Below are positions 26,288-36,400 of a stretch of 64,000 bases of DNA, in pieces. The position numbers were made by a program, and so were the translations under genes. The DNA is from Lachnospiraceae bacterium (GTDB lineage Bacteria > Bacillota > Clostridia > Lachnospirales > Lachnospiraceae): the NCBI GenBank assembly GCA_015056795.1, contig SVFO01000023.1, positions 1 to 64,000 on the forward strand. The letters are read 5' to 3'. Each line of letters begins with the position of its first letter. The stretch's first letter is position 1. The notes under the pieces were generated by a model, which was given only the letters and a program-made list of their open reading frames with translations, was not told the origin of the DNA and made no database searches.

Positions 26288-28041
26288 TATGCCACCTCCG
26301 AATCCTTTACGGATACATGTGCTTCCCACATGTCACGATAGAGCTGCGAACTTTGTAAGAGTTGCCCCTGTGTTCCCGTTGCTTCCACGTTGCCATCCTT
26401 GATCACGATAATTTGATCTGCGGAAGTAATTGTTGAGAGTCTGTGTGCAATCACGATCAATGTCTTTCCCTTCACGAGCTTGGCAACGCTTCGTTGCACC
26501 AAAGCTTCATTTTCGGGATCCGTATAGGCCGTCGCTTCGTCTAAGATCACAACGGGTGCATTCTTTAACATTGCTCTTGCAATACTAATTCTCTGCCGTT
26601 CACCGCCCGATAAATGACCGCCTGCACCTCCGGCAATCGTATCATACCCCTTCTCCAGCCTCATGATAAAATCATGACAGCCACAGGCTTTGGCTGCATT
26701 CATCACTTCTTCATCCGTTGCGCCAGGTCGACCCATGCGGATGTTTTCCATGACCGTCTCGTCAAACAGATAATTGTCCTGAGAGACATAGGCTATATAT
26801 TTATTATACTGTTCCAGCGGAATCTCTCGAATGTCAACGCCGCCATAAGTTATGGAGCCGCCATCCACGTCCCAGAAGGAAGCAATCAGTTTAGCGATGG
26901 TCGATTTACCGGAACCCGAGGGACCAACCAGTGCATTGACGGTACCTTCTTGTATCTTTAGATTGATGCCGTGCAACACCTCCTGATCCTTGTATCCGAA
27001 GTGCACGTCATGGAATTCAATGGTGCTGCTCAAAGGCTTTTTCGTCATTTCCGAGGGCCTGTTCATCTCTCTCTTTTCCAGGATTGCCGTTGCTTCAGCG
27101 ATGATGGAACCCATCTTGGACACATTGTCAACATGTCCTGCGATGATCATGAAGGGTGATACCAATCCAAGAGACAAAATGATGAGGAGCAGTGCCGTCG
27201 GGCCATCGACTCTTCCCGTCAAATAAAACCACCCCGTAAAAGGAAGGAGGCCCAGGAGCTGTGCTGGCAATAGTGCCATGGCGATATTCTGCCAGACGTT
27301 ACAGCGTCTCATCCACTCCACGAAACAGTCCGCGCCTTCCTTCGCGGCGATCTTGAACTTTTCATAAGAGGATCTTGTTTTTCCAAAGGCTTTAATCACT
27401 TCGATACCATTGATGTACTCTACCGCCGTATCATTTAATGCCTTCGTTTTGTCAATGGTATTCTGAAAGCTCTCCGTGGCTCCCACCATCATAAGGCTGT
27501 AGAAGATCATTCCCACGGGAACACTGATCAATGCAAGGAGCGTTAATCTCCAGTCAACACGGAACATGATCACGAGAATGCCAAAGGGTACAATGGCGTT
27601 AGAGATCACTTCTGGTACAATGTGTGCAAGCGTTGTTTCGATGGAATCCACGCGCTCCACAATAATGTTCTTATAGGAACCTGACGCCTCGTCCAGCACG
27701 TCACCAAGCGGCATGACGCTCAGCTTCTTTGTCAGTCTTCTACGAATTTCTGCGAGCACGCCAAAGGTGGCCTTATGGGACAGCGTTGTGGAAATCGTAT
27801 GGAAAATCTTATTTACCAGCCAGCAAACCGAAATCAAACCGCATTGCACCAAATAGAAGCGCAGGTCCTTCTCCCCATCAATCAAGGCCCTTACAATCTT
27901 TGCGATAAACCAGTACGGCAAAAATCCTGCACTGACGCTGATGATTGCCATGATGACGCTTGTTAGATAAGCGCTCTTGTTCATTCCGGCGAACTCTAAG
28001 ATCCAGCTTAACGTTCCCCGTTTCTTTTCTTTTTGTTTCAT
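26287..28041 (-). CDS. ABC half-transporter (fused membrane and ATPase domains)
   Basis: VGPSGSGKSTIAKLIASFWD, HLSGGERQRISIARAMLKNAPVVILDEATAYTD; start MKQKEKKRG at 28041 after GGGAGAGGG. Confidence 0.93.
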   Translation of the reverse strand: MKQKEKKRGTLSWILEFAGMNKSAYLTSVIMAIISVSAGFLPYWFIAKIVRALIDGEKDLRFYLVQCGLISVCWLVNKIFHTISTTLSHKATFGVLAEIRRRLTKKLSVMPLGDVLDEASGSYKNIIVERVDSIETTLAHIVPEVISNAIVPFGILVIMFRVDWRLTLLALISVPVGMIFYSLMMVGATESFQNTIDKTKALNDTAVEYINGIEVIKAFGKTRSSYEKFKIAAKEGADCFVEWMRRCNVWQNIAMALLPAQLLGLLPFTGWFYLTGRVDGPTALLLIILSLGLVSPFMIIAGHVDNVSKMGSIIAEATAILEKREMNRPSEMTKKPLSSTIEFHDVHFGYKDQEVLHGINLKIQEGTVNALVGPSGSGKSTIAKLIASFWDVDGGSITYGGVDIREIPLEQYNKYIAYVSQDNYLFDETVMENIRMGRPGATDEEVMNAAKACGCHDFIMRLEKGYDTIAGGAGGHLSGGERQRISIARAMLKNAPVVILDEATAYTDPENEALVQRSVAKLVKGKTLIVIAHRLSTITSADQIIVIKDGNVEATGTQGQLLQSSQLYRDMWEAHVSVKDSEVA

Positions 28042-28125
28042 TTTCCCTCTCCCTTTCCTATTGCAAAATATTTTTTGAAATCCATTTGAATTATTCATCC
28101 TTCGTCAGTCATAAGCCCGTCGGTA

Positions 28126-28141
28126 GTTAGATGCTTCTAAC
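28126..28141. promoter_or_regulatory. Palindrome GTTAG-atgctt-CTAAC (shared operator candidate, site D)
   Basis: On the minus strand GGTTAGaagcatCTAACt, 4 nt after TATAAG, upstream of the ABC-ABC-ATC-hydrolase unit. Confidence 0.65.
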
Positions 28142-28156
28142 CCATGCTTATAAAGA

Positions 28157-28180
28157 ACATAACTGCCATTTTTGTTATGT
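28157..28180. promoter_or_regulatory. Inverted repeat ACATAAC-N10-GTTATGT
   Basis: Overlaps the expected -35 region of the 28041 promoter. Confidence 0.5.
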
Positions 28181-28209
28181 TTCTTTTAGCAGTTACGTCT
28201 TTAGATCAG

Positions 28210-28824
28210 TCAGTCCAAAAATAGCTTCTTCCAACCTGCCGTATTATAGGCATCCAAATGCCTCGCATAAAGCAGTGCATCCTTCTTGCTGAAATCATGT
28301 TCCACCGTAAGGAAAATCGCATTGATGCTTGTCGTCACGAATAGATGCAGCTCTTTTTTCGGAACTCGATTTACCCTGATGCCAAGCTTTTTTAATTTTC
28401 TCATGTACTTTATGGTCGATTCCTCTTCCAGAAGAACTAATTCATGAGTGAAATTTTCAAACCTTGTTCCCTGTGATTTACAAATGAGTAATTTAAAGGC
28501 CTGATAATGCTCATATATATAATGAATGGTCCAAACTGTCTCCTCATTTTCATCCCAGGCTTCTTCATGAAACGAATTCTCCATGATGCCAATGTCTTGA
28601 TCTGCGATCTGAAAAAAGGTCTTTTTTAGCCCCTCATAGGCAGGTTCCACCAATGCAGCGAACATTTCTTCTTTACTTGGGAAATGCTTATACAGGCCCG
28701 ATGCGCTCATGTTGCAAGCATCAGCAATTCTACGCATGGACGCATCCATGAATCCATACTTTAGGAATTCCTCGTATGCGGCCGCAACGATCTTCTCATG
28801 ATTTTCCGTCTTATCCCTTGGCAT
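28210..28824 (-). CDS. TetR/AcrR family transcriptional regulator
   Basis: HEKIVAAAYEEFLKYGFMDASMRRIADACNMSASGLYKHFPSKEEMF; start MPRDKTEN at 28824 after AAGGAG. Confidence 0.9.
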   Translation of the reverse strand: MPRDKTENHEKIVAAAYEEFLKYGFMDASMRRIADACNMSASGLYKHFPSKEEMFAALVEPAYEGLKKTFFQIADQDIGIMENSFHEEAWDENEETVWTIHYIYEHYQAFKLLICKSQGTRFENFTHELVLLEEESTIKYMRKLKKLGIRVNRVPKKELHLFVTTSINAIFLTVEHDFSKKDALLYARHLDAYNTAGWKKLFLD

Positions 28825-28850
28825 GTTTCTCTCCTTTTTCGACATAATAA

Positions 28851-28898
28851 AAGCGAACAGCGTACGCTAACAACACGGTTAGAATACACTGTTCGCTT
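28851..28898. promoter_or_regulatory. Long imperfect inverted repeat AAGCGAACAG...CTAAC-N6-GTTAG...CTGTTCGCTT upstream of TetR gene
   Basis: 21-nt arms, 18/21 matches, 6-nt loop. Confidence 0.65.
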
Positions 28899-28975
28899 AT
28901 CCTTGTCAATCCCCATTCATTTGAAATTCCATGATCTGAGAATCTTTATCAACTTGTTCCAAAGCCGCTTCTCTT

Positions 28976-31792
28976 TTATTCTCTGTTTTTCAACACCTCT
29001 GTCTGGCTTACACGATTTAACTTTCGCATCAAAATGAAATTGATCACTTCATAGCTCAGAAGAATGCCGCCGAAGATCATGGCGTAATGTAACAGACTAA
29101 ATTCCATGTGCAAGGCGCATGCCGCATTCGCTACAAACACGGGAAAGAGTTTATCAATGATCGCTTTTGCAACGGGCACGCTGATCAGTGCGCCTACGAT
29201 AATGACCGCCCGATTTCCATCCAAGTATAGTTTTTTGATCTCTCTCGGACGATATCCAAATACCTTGAGCAGCGAGATACCCGTCGATGCCCTGTCAATC
29301 ATCACCGTCAGCATCAGATACATGACAATACAAAAGATCGCAATGGAGGCGCCGATCAAAAGGACAAACAACCCCTGCATCAGTTCCAGGAAGATCTTGG
29401 AGGAACGATCAATATCCTCTTTGGTCGTTACGGAGTAAATTCTACCCTCTTCGATATCAAGCTTTTCCAAAGAAAGAACTGCGTTGTAATAATCATCATC
29501 CTCACCGAACAATTCCCGCATGTCATCGATGTTCATGAATACCGTCAAGCCTGCGGAATACGGTACGACCTCATCTACAGTAAAAGCATAGTCGATATCC
29601 TCCGCCGTGTCGGAGAGCACGAGCTTTTCGCCCTTACCAACATGATAACGCTTTGCAACGGCATCCGAGCAAATGATCTTATTCTTTCCTCTCGTCGTCT
29701 TGACATTGTAGTAGGGATTGTCGTCATCGATCCCCATGACTGCCACGTCAAGCACATAGCCATACTGTTCCTTCTTCAGCGTCTTCATAAAGCACGCTTC
29801 GCCGCCCTCAGGCGCTTCCTTCGTTGGGTACTTATAGAGGTAAAGGTAATTGTATTTTGTGTCCTCACTATTCAGCCGTCCAGCCGTTTCACAAAGCACA
29901 TAGGTATCCATTCCCAGCATAAATACCAACAGTGAGATCAACATTCCAACAACTACCGTTACCGCGCTTCTCCGCTCTCGAAGGAGCTGACGAATGCGAT
30001 ATTTACTGATGAAGCCCAGCTTTCCAAGATTGACGTCCTTTCCCTTGCTCGCAGATTGCTCGTTGCGGAGTAGGGAAAGCGCTGTTCTGGATAGCGCTTT
30101 ATTGATCACAAGAAAGTTGACGATCACGGAAACCACGGGGGGCATAACAACTGTGTAAATAATCAGATAAGTCGGAACCACCATCTCAAAATAGGGAATG
30201 GAAAAATATTGATAGCTGTCAGCCATCTGCATCTCGCTGCCATACTTTCCAATGCCTAGCAACGCACCTGTGATACCGCCAAGGAAGCAAACGACCGTCG
30301 GAAGCGTGACTTAATGAATCAATAACTCTTTCTTTCTAACCCCAAGCGAGTAAAGTGCTCCAATTACGCTACTCTCGCTCTGGATCTGATGGATCACAAA
30401 TACGGAGAGTACATAAGTAAACAGTACCATGATCACCACACCGGCAAAGAGACCTACGTAACGGTCAATAAACACATCGCCAGAGGCACCTCCGATACGA
30501 TTGTTATCTGTTTTCAGCATAAATGAAGTAATATTCTCCGGCCCTTTGTCGAAAAACTGATCGATGAGATCATCTGTTTTTTCTTTTAACTCCTTTATAC
30601 CATCATATAATTCCGTTGTTCCATCATATAATTCATTTGCGCCATCGACCAAATCACCAGCACCGCCAACCAAATCGTTTGTACCATCTGAAAGCTTTTC
30701 TGCTCCCTCATATACCTCGTCAATGCCTTCCTTTAGACTGCCAGTTCCTTCATCTGCCTTTGCTACTCCCTTGGCAAACATGGTAACTGCTCCATAGAGG
30801 TCTCCTTGTCCTCCCGTCATTTGACCGATCTGTGCCGCAAACTGCTCTCCCGTCTTTTTAAGTTCACCAGTACCATCTTTGAGCTCTGTCGCACCTTCTT
30901 TTAAGGTTTTTAGGCCATCTTCCAGTTCTACAACACCATCCTTAAGCTCAGAGGTTCCATCTTTCAGCTCCACAGCGCCATCACGAAGCTCTTTTGCGCC
31001 ATTGCAAAGCTCTTTCGATCCATCGAATAATTCATTGATTCCATCTACAAGTTCATCCTTTTTTCCGTAGGAATCTTTTAGAAGCTCTTGGTAATACGGA
31101 TCGTCCACGCTGTCATAATCAAACGGGAAGTCCTTGATCATCTGCTTTAACTCTGCCGAGTCCATGCCTCCGAGCAGAAAAGCATAGGTAAGTTCCTCGC
31201 TACTGCCAGACTTTTTGAGGTGATCGTAGCTTTCCTTTGTCACAAAGGCAGTGCCAAATGCGCTACTGTCAATGACCATGTCTGCAAGCTTACGATAGGG
31301 GGCGTCATAATCCACGCTGCTGCCAACGCCGACCACCTGGTAAGCATCTCCGCAAATGGAGACGCTATCGCCAACCTTGATCCCTTTCTCGCTACAATAA
31401 CGCTTCTCCAAAACAATTTCGGATGAGCCAGAGGCCAATCTTCCTTCGTCCAATGTATATAAGTCGATTTTTTCTCTGTTTTCAAAAACCTGTAATACGG
31501 AACCATCCTCCATCGTGATCTCAAAGTGAAAGTGTGGTTCTAAGGTTACGCCCTTTTCTTCCATAGCCTTTATCTGTCCGTCCGTAAAGGGCATAAATAC
31601 CGTGACTTGTCCGTCCTCCAGTTTGCTCCTTTCTTGATTCTTCTCCGTTCCCTGAATGATTCTCTCGGACGCATCCACAATGGAGAAAACAACAAACAGG
31701 CTAAACGTGATCAGCAAATACAAGGAAAGATATCGAAATAAGTTTTTCTTCAATTCTCGCGGGAATCTTTTCAACAACACCTTTTTCATCAC
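28976..31792 (-). pseudogene. FtsX-like ABC permease interrupted by a single in-frame TAA (30311-30313)
   Basis: ORFs 30311-31792 and 28976-30262 are in the same frame; bridging reads ...SLGVRKKELLIH*VTLPTVVCFLGGITGALLGIGKYGSEMQ..., continuous FtsX homology on both sides. Confidence 0.85.
30560..31060 (-). repeat. Heptad-like xELxDGx protein repeats encoded as degenerate ~21-nt units
   Basis: ELFDGSKELCNGAKELRDGAVELKDGTSELKDGVVELEDGLKTLKEGATELKDGTGELK ... ELYDGTTELYDGIKELKEK. Confidence 0.8.
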
Positions 31793-32490
31793 AGATCCTC
31801 CAATTCCCTGGCAGGTACTCTGACCTCATTCTCGTATTCCTTTTTCACTAGTCCATCCTTTAGATAGATCACCTTGTGCACCATGTTCTTGATGGAATTG
31901 TTGTGTGTCACGATGACCATGGTGGTTTGATACTTTTGATTGACCTCTTCAAGCAAGGCTAAAATATCCCGCGAGGTATTAGAATCCAGCGCACCAGTCG
32001 GCTCATCGCAAAGAAGCAGCTTCGGATTTTTGATCAGTGCTCTCGCGATTGCACAGCGTTGCTGCTGGCCGCCTGACAGCTGGGAAGGGAATTTGTTTTG
32101 ATGCTCCGTGAGTCCAAGCACATCCAACAGTTCATCCATGTTTAACGGGTCATTCGTTAAGTACTCGCAGACCTGAATGTTTTCCTTTACGGTAAGATTC
32201 GGAACCAGATTGTAGAACTGAAAAATAAAACCCAGCTTTGCTCTTCGATACTCGGAAAGAGCTTTGTTTTTCATGCCAAAGATTTCCGTTCCATCCACGA
32301 TGATCGACCCGCTATCCATGACGTCCAGTCCCCCGATACAATTTAGAAGTGTTGACTTGCCGGAACCTGACGTTCCCTGGATCACACACATCTGCCCCTT
32401 TTCCACAAAGGTATTCACTCCCTTTAATACTTGAACAAAGCTCCCTCCTTCACCATAACTTTTCTTGACATTCTTGATCTCTAAATACAT
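31789..32490 (-). CDS. ABC transporter ATP-binding protein (MacB/LolD type)
   Basis: IQGTSGSGKSTLLNCIGGLD, LSGGQQQRCAIARALIKNPKLLLCDEPTGALD; start 32490 after GGAGG. Confidence 0.95.
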   Translation of the reverse strand: MYLEIKNVKKSYGEGGSFVQVLKGVNTFVEKGQMCVIQGTSGSGKSTLLNCIGGLDVMDSGSIIVDGTEIFGMKNKALSEYRRAKLGFIFQFYNLVPNLTVKENIQVCEYLTNDPLNMDELLDVLGLTEHQNKFPSQLSGGQQQRCAIARALIKNPKLLLCDEPTGALDSNTSRDILALLEEVNQKYQTTMVIVTHNNSIKNMVHKVIYLKDGLVKKEYENEVRVPARELEDL

Positions 32491-32527
32491 ATTGTCCTCC
32501 CTTTTTGTTTTCGTAATGATTCGATCA

Positions 32528-32546
32528 TTACATAACATTGTTATGT
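32528..32546. promoter_or_regulatory. TetR-type operator candidate TTACATAACATTGTTATGT
   Basis: ACATAAC-ATT-GTTATGT palindrome; 15/17 identical to the reverse complement of 33266-33282. Confidence 0.65.
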
Positions 32547-32613
32547 GTTTGTTATTTTTTTACCGCCGACATTGTATGTTTCAAAATGATCTACAAAATC
32601 GGCGGTGTATCCT

Positions 32614-33246
32614 TTACCTTTCTGCGGGCAAAAGCGCCAGCTCTGCCCATCCTCTTACCAGATAATTCATGATGCTTCCCATGCGTTCCTTCGCTTTCTC
32701 AATGTCCTTTTCATGCTTGATCACGTGTACAAAGGCATCTACCGTAACATGTGACATCCAATGCGTCATGAAGGGATCCAACCGGAAGCCTGGCGCCAAC
32801 TCGATCATGGTGAGAGAATTCTTTTCTGCTAGCTGAACAAACGCATCCAAGATGCTTTCCAATTCTCCTTCCTTGGATCCCGACAGCAGCAATTGAAAGC
32901 TATCATAATGCTCATAAATATAATCAAGGAACATGTCCGAGACATCCTTGTGATCTACCAAGCATTCTTCAATCTGTTGAATGTCCTTCATGGCCTCGCG
33001 ATCCTCCATAAAGTGCTTAAGGATCATTTCTTGAAGCTCTTTCACCGGACCGTCAACAATCGCATGATACAAATCCTCTTTTCCATCAAAGAAAAAATAG
33101 AGTGCTCCCGTCGTCATTCCGGCTTTTGCGCAAATGCCCCGCAGGGATGCTTTGTTATACCCTTTCTCTAAAAATTCCTTTTTGGCGGCCTCAATGAGAA
33201 GTCCTCTCTTTTCATAATCCGTCAATTCTTTTTTCATATTCTTCAT
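32614..33246 (-). CDS. TetR/AcrR family transcriptional regulator
   Basis: RGLLIEAAKKEFLEKGYNKASLRGICAKAGMTTGALYFFFDGKEDLY. Confidence 0.9.
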   Translation of the reverse strand: MKNMKKELTDYEKRGLLIEAAKKEFLEKGYNKASLRGICAKAGMTTGALYFFFDGKEDLYHAIVDGPVKELQEMILKHFMEDREAMKDIQQIEECLVDHKDVSDMFLDYIYEHYDSFQLLLSGSKEGELESILDAFVQLAEKNSLTMIELAPGFRLDPFMTHWMSHVTVDAFVHVIKHEKDIEKAKERMGSIMNYLVRGWAELALLPAER

Positions 33247-33263
33247 AAAAAATCTCCGCGGAT

Positions 33264-33293
33264 AAATAACAGGGTTATGTAACGATGTTATTT
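33264..33293. promoter_or_regulatory. TetR-type operator candidate upstream of its own gene
   Basis: AAATAACagggttatgtaacgatGTTATTT; contains ATAACAGGGTTATGTAA matching the site at 32528. Confidence 0.65.
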
Positions 33294-33410
33294 AACCACG
33301 GAGATTCTACTTTGTCAAGCATATATGATCAAAAATCATCTTATTGATCAAATCCTATCAGAAATATATCCGTCTTATCGACCCTGCCGGCCATCCCATC
33401 CATACGCTGT

Positions 33411-36400
33411 CTACTCCTTATCCTTCACCGTCTCAACGATGTCCCACTTTTTCATGGCCCGCATGGAAAGGACGTGGCTCAGCGTAATATAAGCCAGCAC
33501 AACGCCCGCCGTCAAAAGGTAAATGGAGAAATCCCCCACAAAGGGATAGGTCCTGCTGTTCGTCTCCAGCTGGTCCAGCACAAATCTAATGGCAATCACG
33601 CCTACCGGAAAACCGATCAGGCAGGCAAATGCAAAATACGGCACCGCCTGAAAGAACAGCCGCAGGGATAATTCCGTGTGCTGTCGTCCCAGGGTTCTTA
33701 GCATGCACAGTTCTTTTTTCTGCTCCTGTAAATTCGTCCGAAACGTGCTAATGACTATGACAAGTCCAATCATCACGGAAAATAAAATGACGATCAGTGC
33801 ACAGGTTCCAAAGGGAGCGATCATCTTCTGCAGGGCTTGATAATTCTTTCTTTTGTAGGCCGTATACAGGAAACTCTCATCCTGCGTCAAATACTCCATG
33901 AGAGCAGTTTCGTCCTCTTCCCTTACGTTACAGATCACAGAATAAAGCTTCGCCTCACCGATCCTCTGTTCCGTCTCATGGGAGATCACCTGATACTGAT
34001 TCTCGCTCTGTCTGGATATTGCCGTAACCTTCAGCGTCGCTCCATCCAGCGAAACTTCGTCGCCAACGGAAGCACCTATTTTTCTTGCAACTTTTTGATT
34101 GATGAGAATGCCGTCCACGGGAACGGAAAGCTGCTTCCCGCGATCATCATAGCTTCTGATGAGCTTTGCATCTCTTTGTACGGCCTTAACGGTTGTCTTG
34201 ACACTGTCAGACTTTCCTGCCATGTTCATCAAATAGTAGCTAACCTTCTCCAGGTTTTTCGCATATCCCGTCTGCTCCAGGCCAGCCAACCACTCGTCGT
34301 CAGGCTCCTCCGTTAGAAAAATCTCGCAATCGTACAGAATACGCTCCTCAAAGAGCTCCTCCAAAATCCTATCCTTCGTGGCATTGAAGGAGAAGGCCAT
34401 AAAGATGAGCATGACGGATCCGGAAAGGCAAATCACGGAGAATACAAAACGCAGCTTATTTCTCAGCAGGGAGAAAATGCTATATTTAACAAAAGGAGAG
34501 AGCCACCCCAGCAGTCTCCCAAGTCCCTCGGAAAAAAATACCTTGGACGGGGTCGGGCGCAGCATGGCCTCAGACGGCCGGATGCCACTGATATATAAGG
34601 CGCTCCCGACGGTTGCAAGCTGTCCCACAATAAGTGTCAGCGCCACGGCAATCCATAGTCTTGGAAGATCCAGCGCATAGTGCATGAAATGCAAATGGAA
34701 AAAGCCCCGGAAATAGTCTCCGATATAACGCATCACGCAATATCCGATCACCATTCCGAGCACGATGGCTCCGATCATGGCAATCGCATTGGCAACGCAA
34801 AAGTATGCCGTGACGTTCCCCTTCGAGTATCCCAAGGCGCGCAAGATGCCGATCTCACGGCGACACTGGCGAATCAGTTGCGACATAAACAAAAAGCACA
34901 CGATCAAGGAAACCGCAAAGAAGAATAGCGGCAGGTAATGCGAAATACTCATCATCGGTTTTACGTTTATGTCCATGACTCTGTGAACGTCAGACCGTTC
35001 ATAGGTGTAGCTGTCCTTGACTTCAAGATCGTCAAGTGCCTGAATTGCCATGGCTAGCACCTGCTCCGGATCAGCATCCGGGGAAAGCTTTAGAAGCAGC
35101 TGGTTACAAAACTCATCATAGCCCTTCCACTCGTCCAGCTCCTCCCTTGCCCTTTCGAGTTCCTTTTGAACCTCTGCAAAGTCCTGCAGTGCGGTCGCCC
35201 ACTGCTTTTCCAGCTCCCTGCTGCCTTCCCAAAGCTCCTCCTGTGCATCAGAATACTGCTGCTTTCCGTTCGTGACCTCCTGATCGATTTCCTGAATGCC
35301 ATCCTTCATCTTCTTGGAAGCATCCGTAATCTGACGGCGTCCATCCTTCAGCTGCTTTAAGCCATCGTCAATTTGCCTTTGATAATCCGTGAGCTCTTCC
35401 TTCTGCTTCAGAAACAGATTTTCTCCGTCCTGAATCTGTCGGTCGTATCCGCCAAGCTCCGTATATCCATCCTGAATGGCCGCCAGGGCAGCCATAAGCT
35501 TTGCAATTCCATCTTCCAGCTGGATCCTTAAAGTCTCTAATTCCTCTTCGCCGGCAGTCAGCTTCGCCAGGAGTGCTTCCATGTTGGCCTGCTCCGTGAT
35601 CATTTGCTCCAAGCCAAGCAACAGTTCATCATACTTTTTTTCAGCATCCGTCAGGGCATCGCTGAGCTTTAAGATTTCATCATCCACGTTCTGCAACAAA
35701 CCGTCAAACAAGACGTCTGCAAGCCAGATGGTCATCTGATATTGGTCCAAAATCTCCTGCACCTTAGCAACCAGTTGTTGCCGAAGCTCTTCGATCCCTT
35801 CCGGCTCCGTCTGCGCCTCCAGATAGGCAACAAGCTGTCCCTGAAAGAATTGCAGAACCGGCTTGTAGGTCTTTGCGGTACTGATCAGCTTTGAGATCTG
35901 GTCCTCCGTGATGCCATAGCCTGCAAGCTGATCGATGACGTCCTGCTGCATGGTCATGATCTCCGCCATGAGAAGCCCCAGGTCCTCCATCGCACACAGC
36001 TGCGAATTCCACTCCGTGATCTTCGTCCGGAACTGCTCCAGGCCATTGACCACAAGGTCGGAATCCGTAATCATGGAGGTCAGCTGGTCTACCGCAATGC
36101 CGGCCCATTCATAGAGATCCATCTGCTGTACGCCCTTGATCAAGAGATCTGCCATCACAAAATAGCCATGGATTCGCGAAAGCAGTTCTTTGCTCTGGCG
36201 CAGTGTTTCGATCATGTCTGCCAGCACTGCCAAAGCCGCCTCAATACTCTTCTCCTGGCCCGTCAGCTTCTTTAATTCCTGTTCAAGCAACGTTTTTGCA
36301 GAGATAAGAAGCTCCTTTTGTGCTGCCAGCTCCGTCTCTTTTCCCTTGACGGTTTCTAAGTTTTCTTGCAGCTCCCGTAATTGACTCTCCAGAGAACTTT

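Noticed and set aside
30560-31060. CRISPR-like or satellite repeat
   Set aside because: The repetition is in frame with the permease and explained by coding heptads.
32562-32606. ACCGCCGA...TCGGCGGT inverted repeat as a terminator for the TetR gene
   Set aside because: 29-nt loop and A-rich rather than T-rich flank on the relevant strand; not convincing as a terminator.
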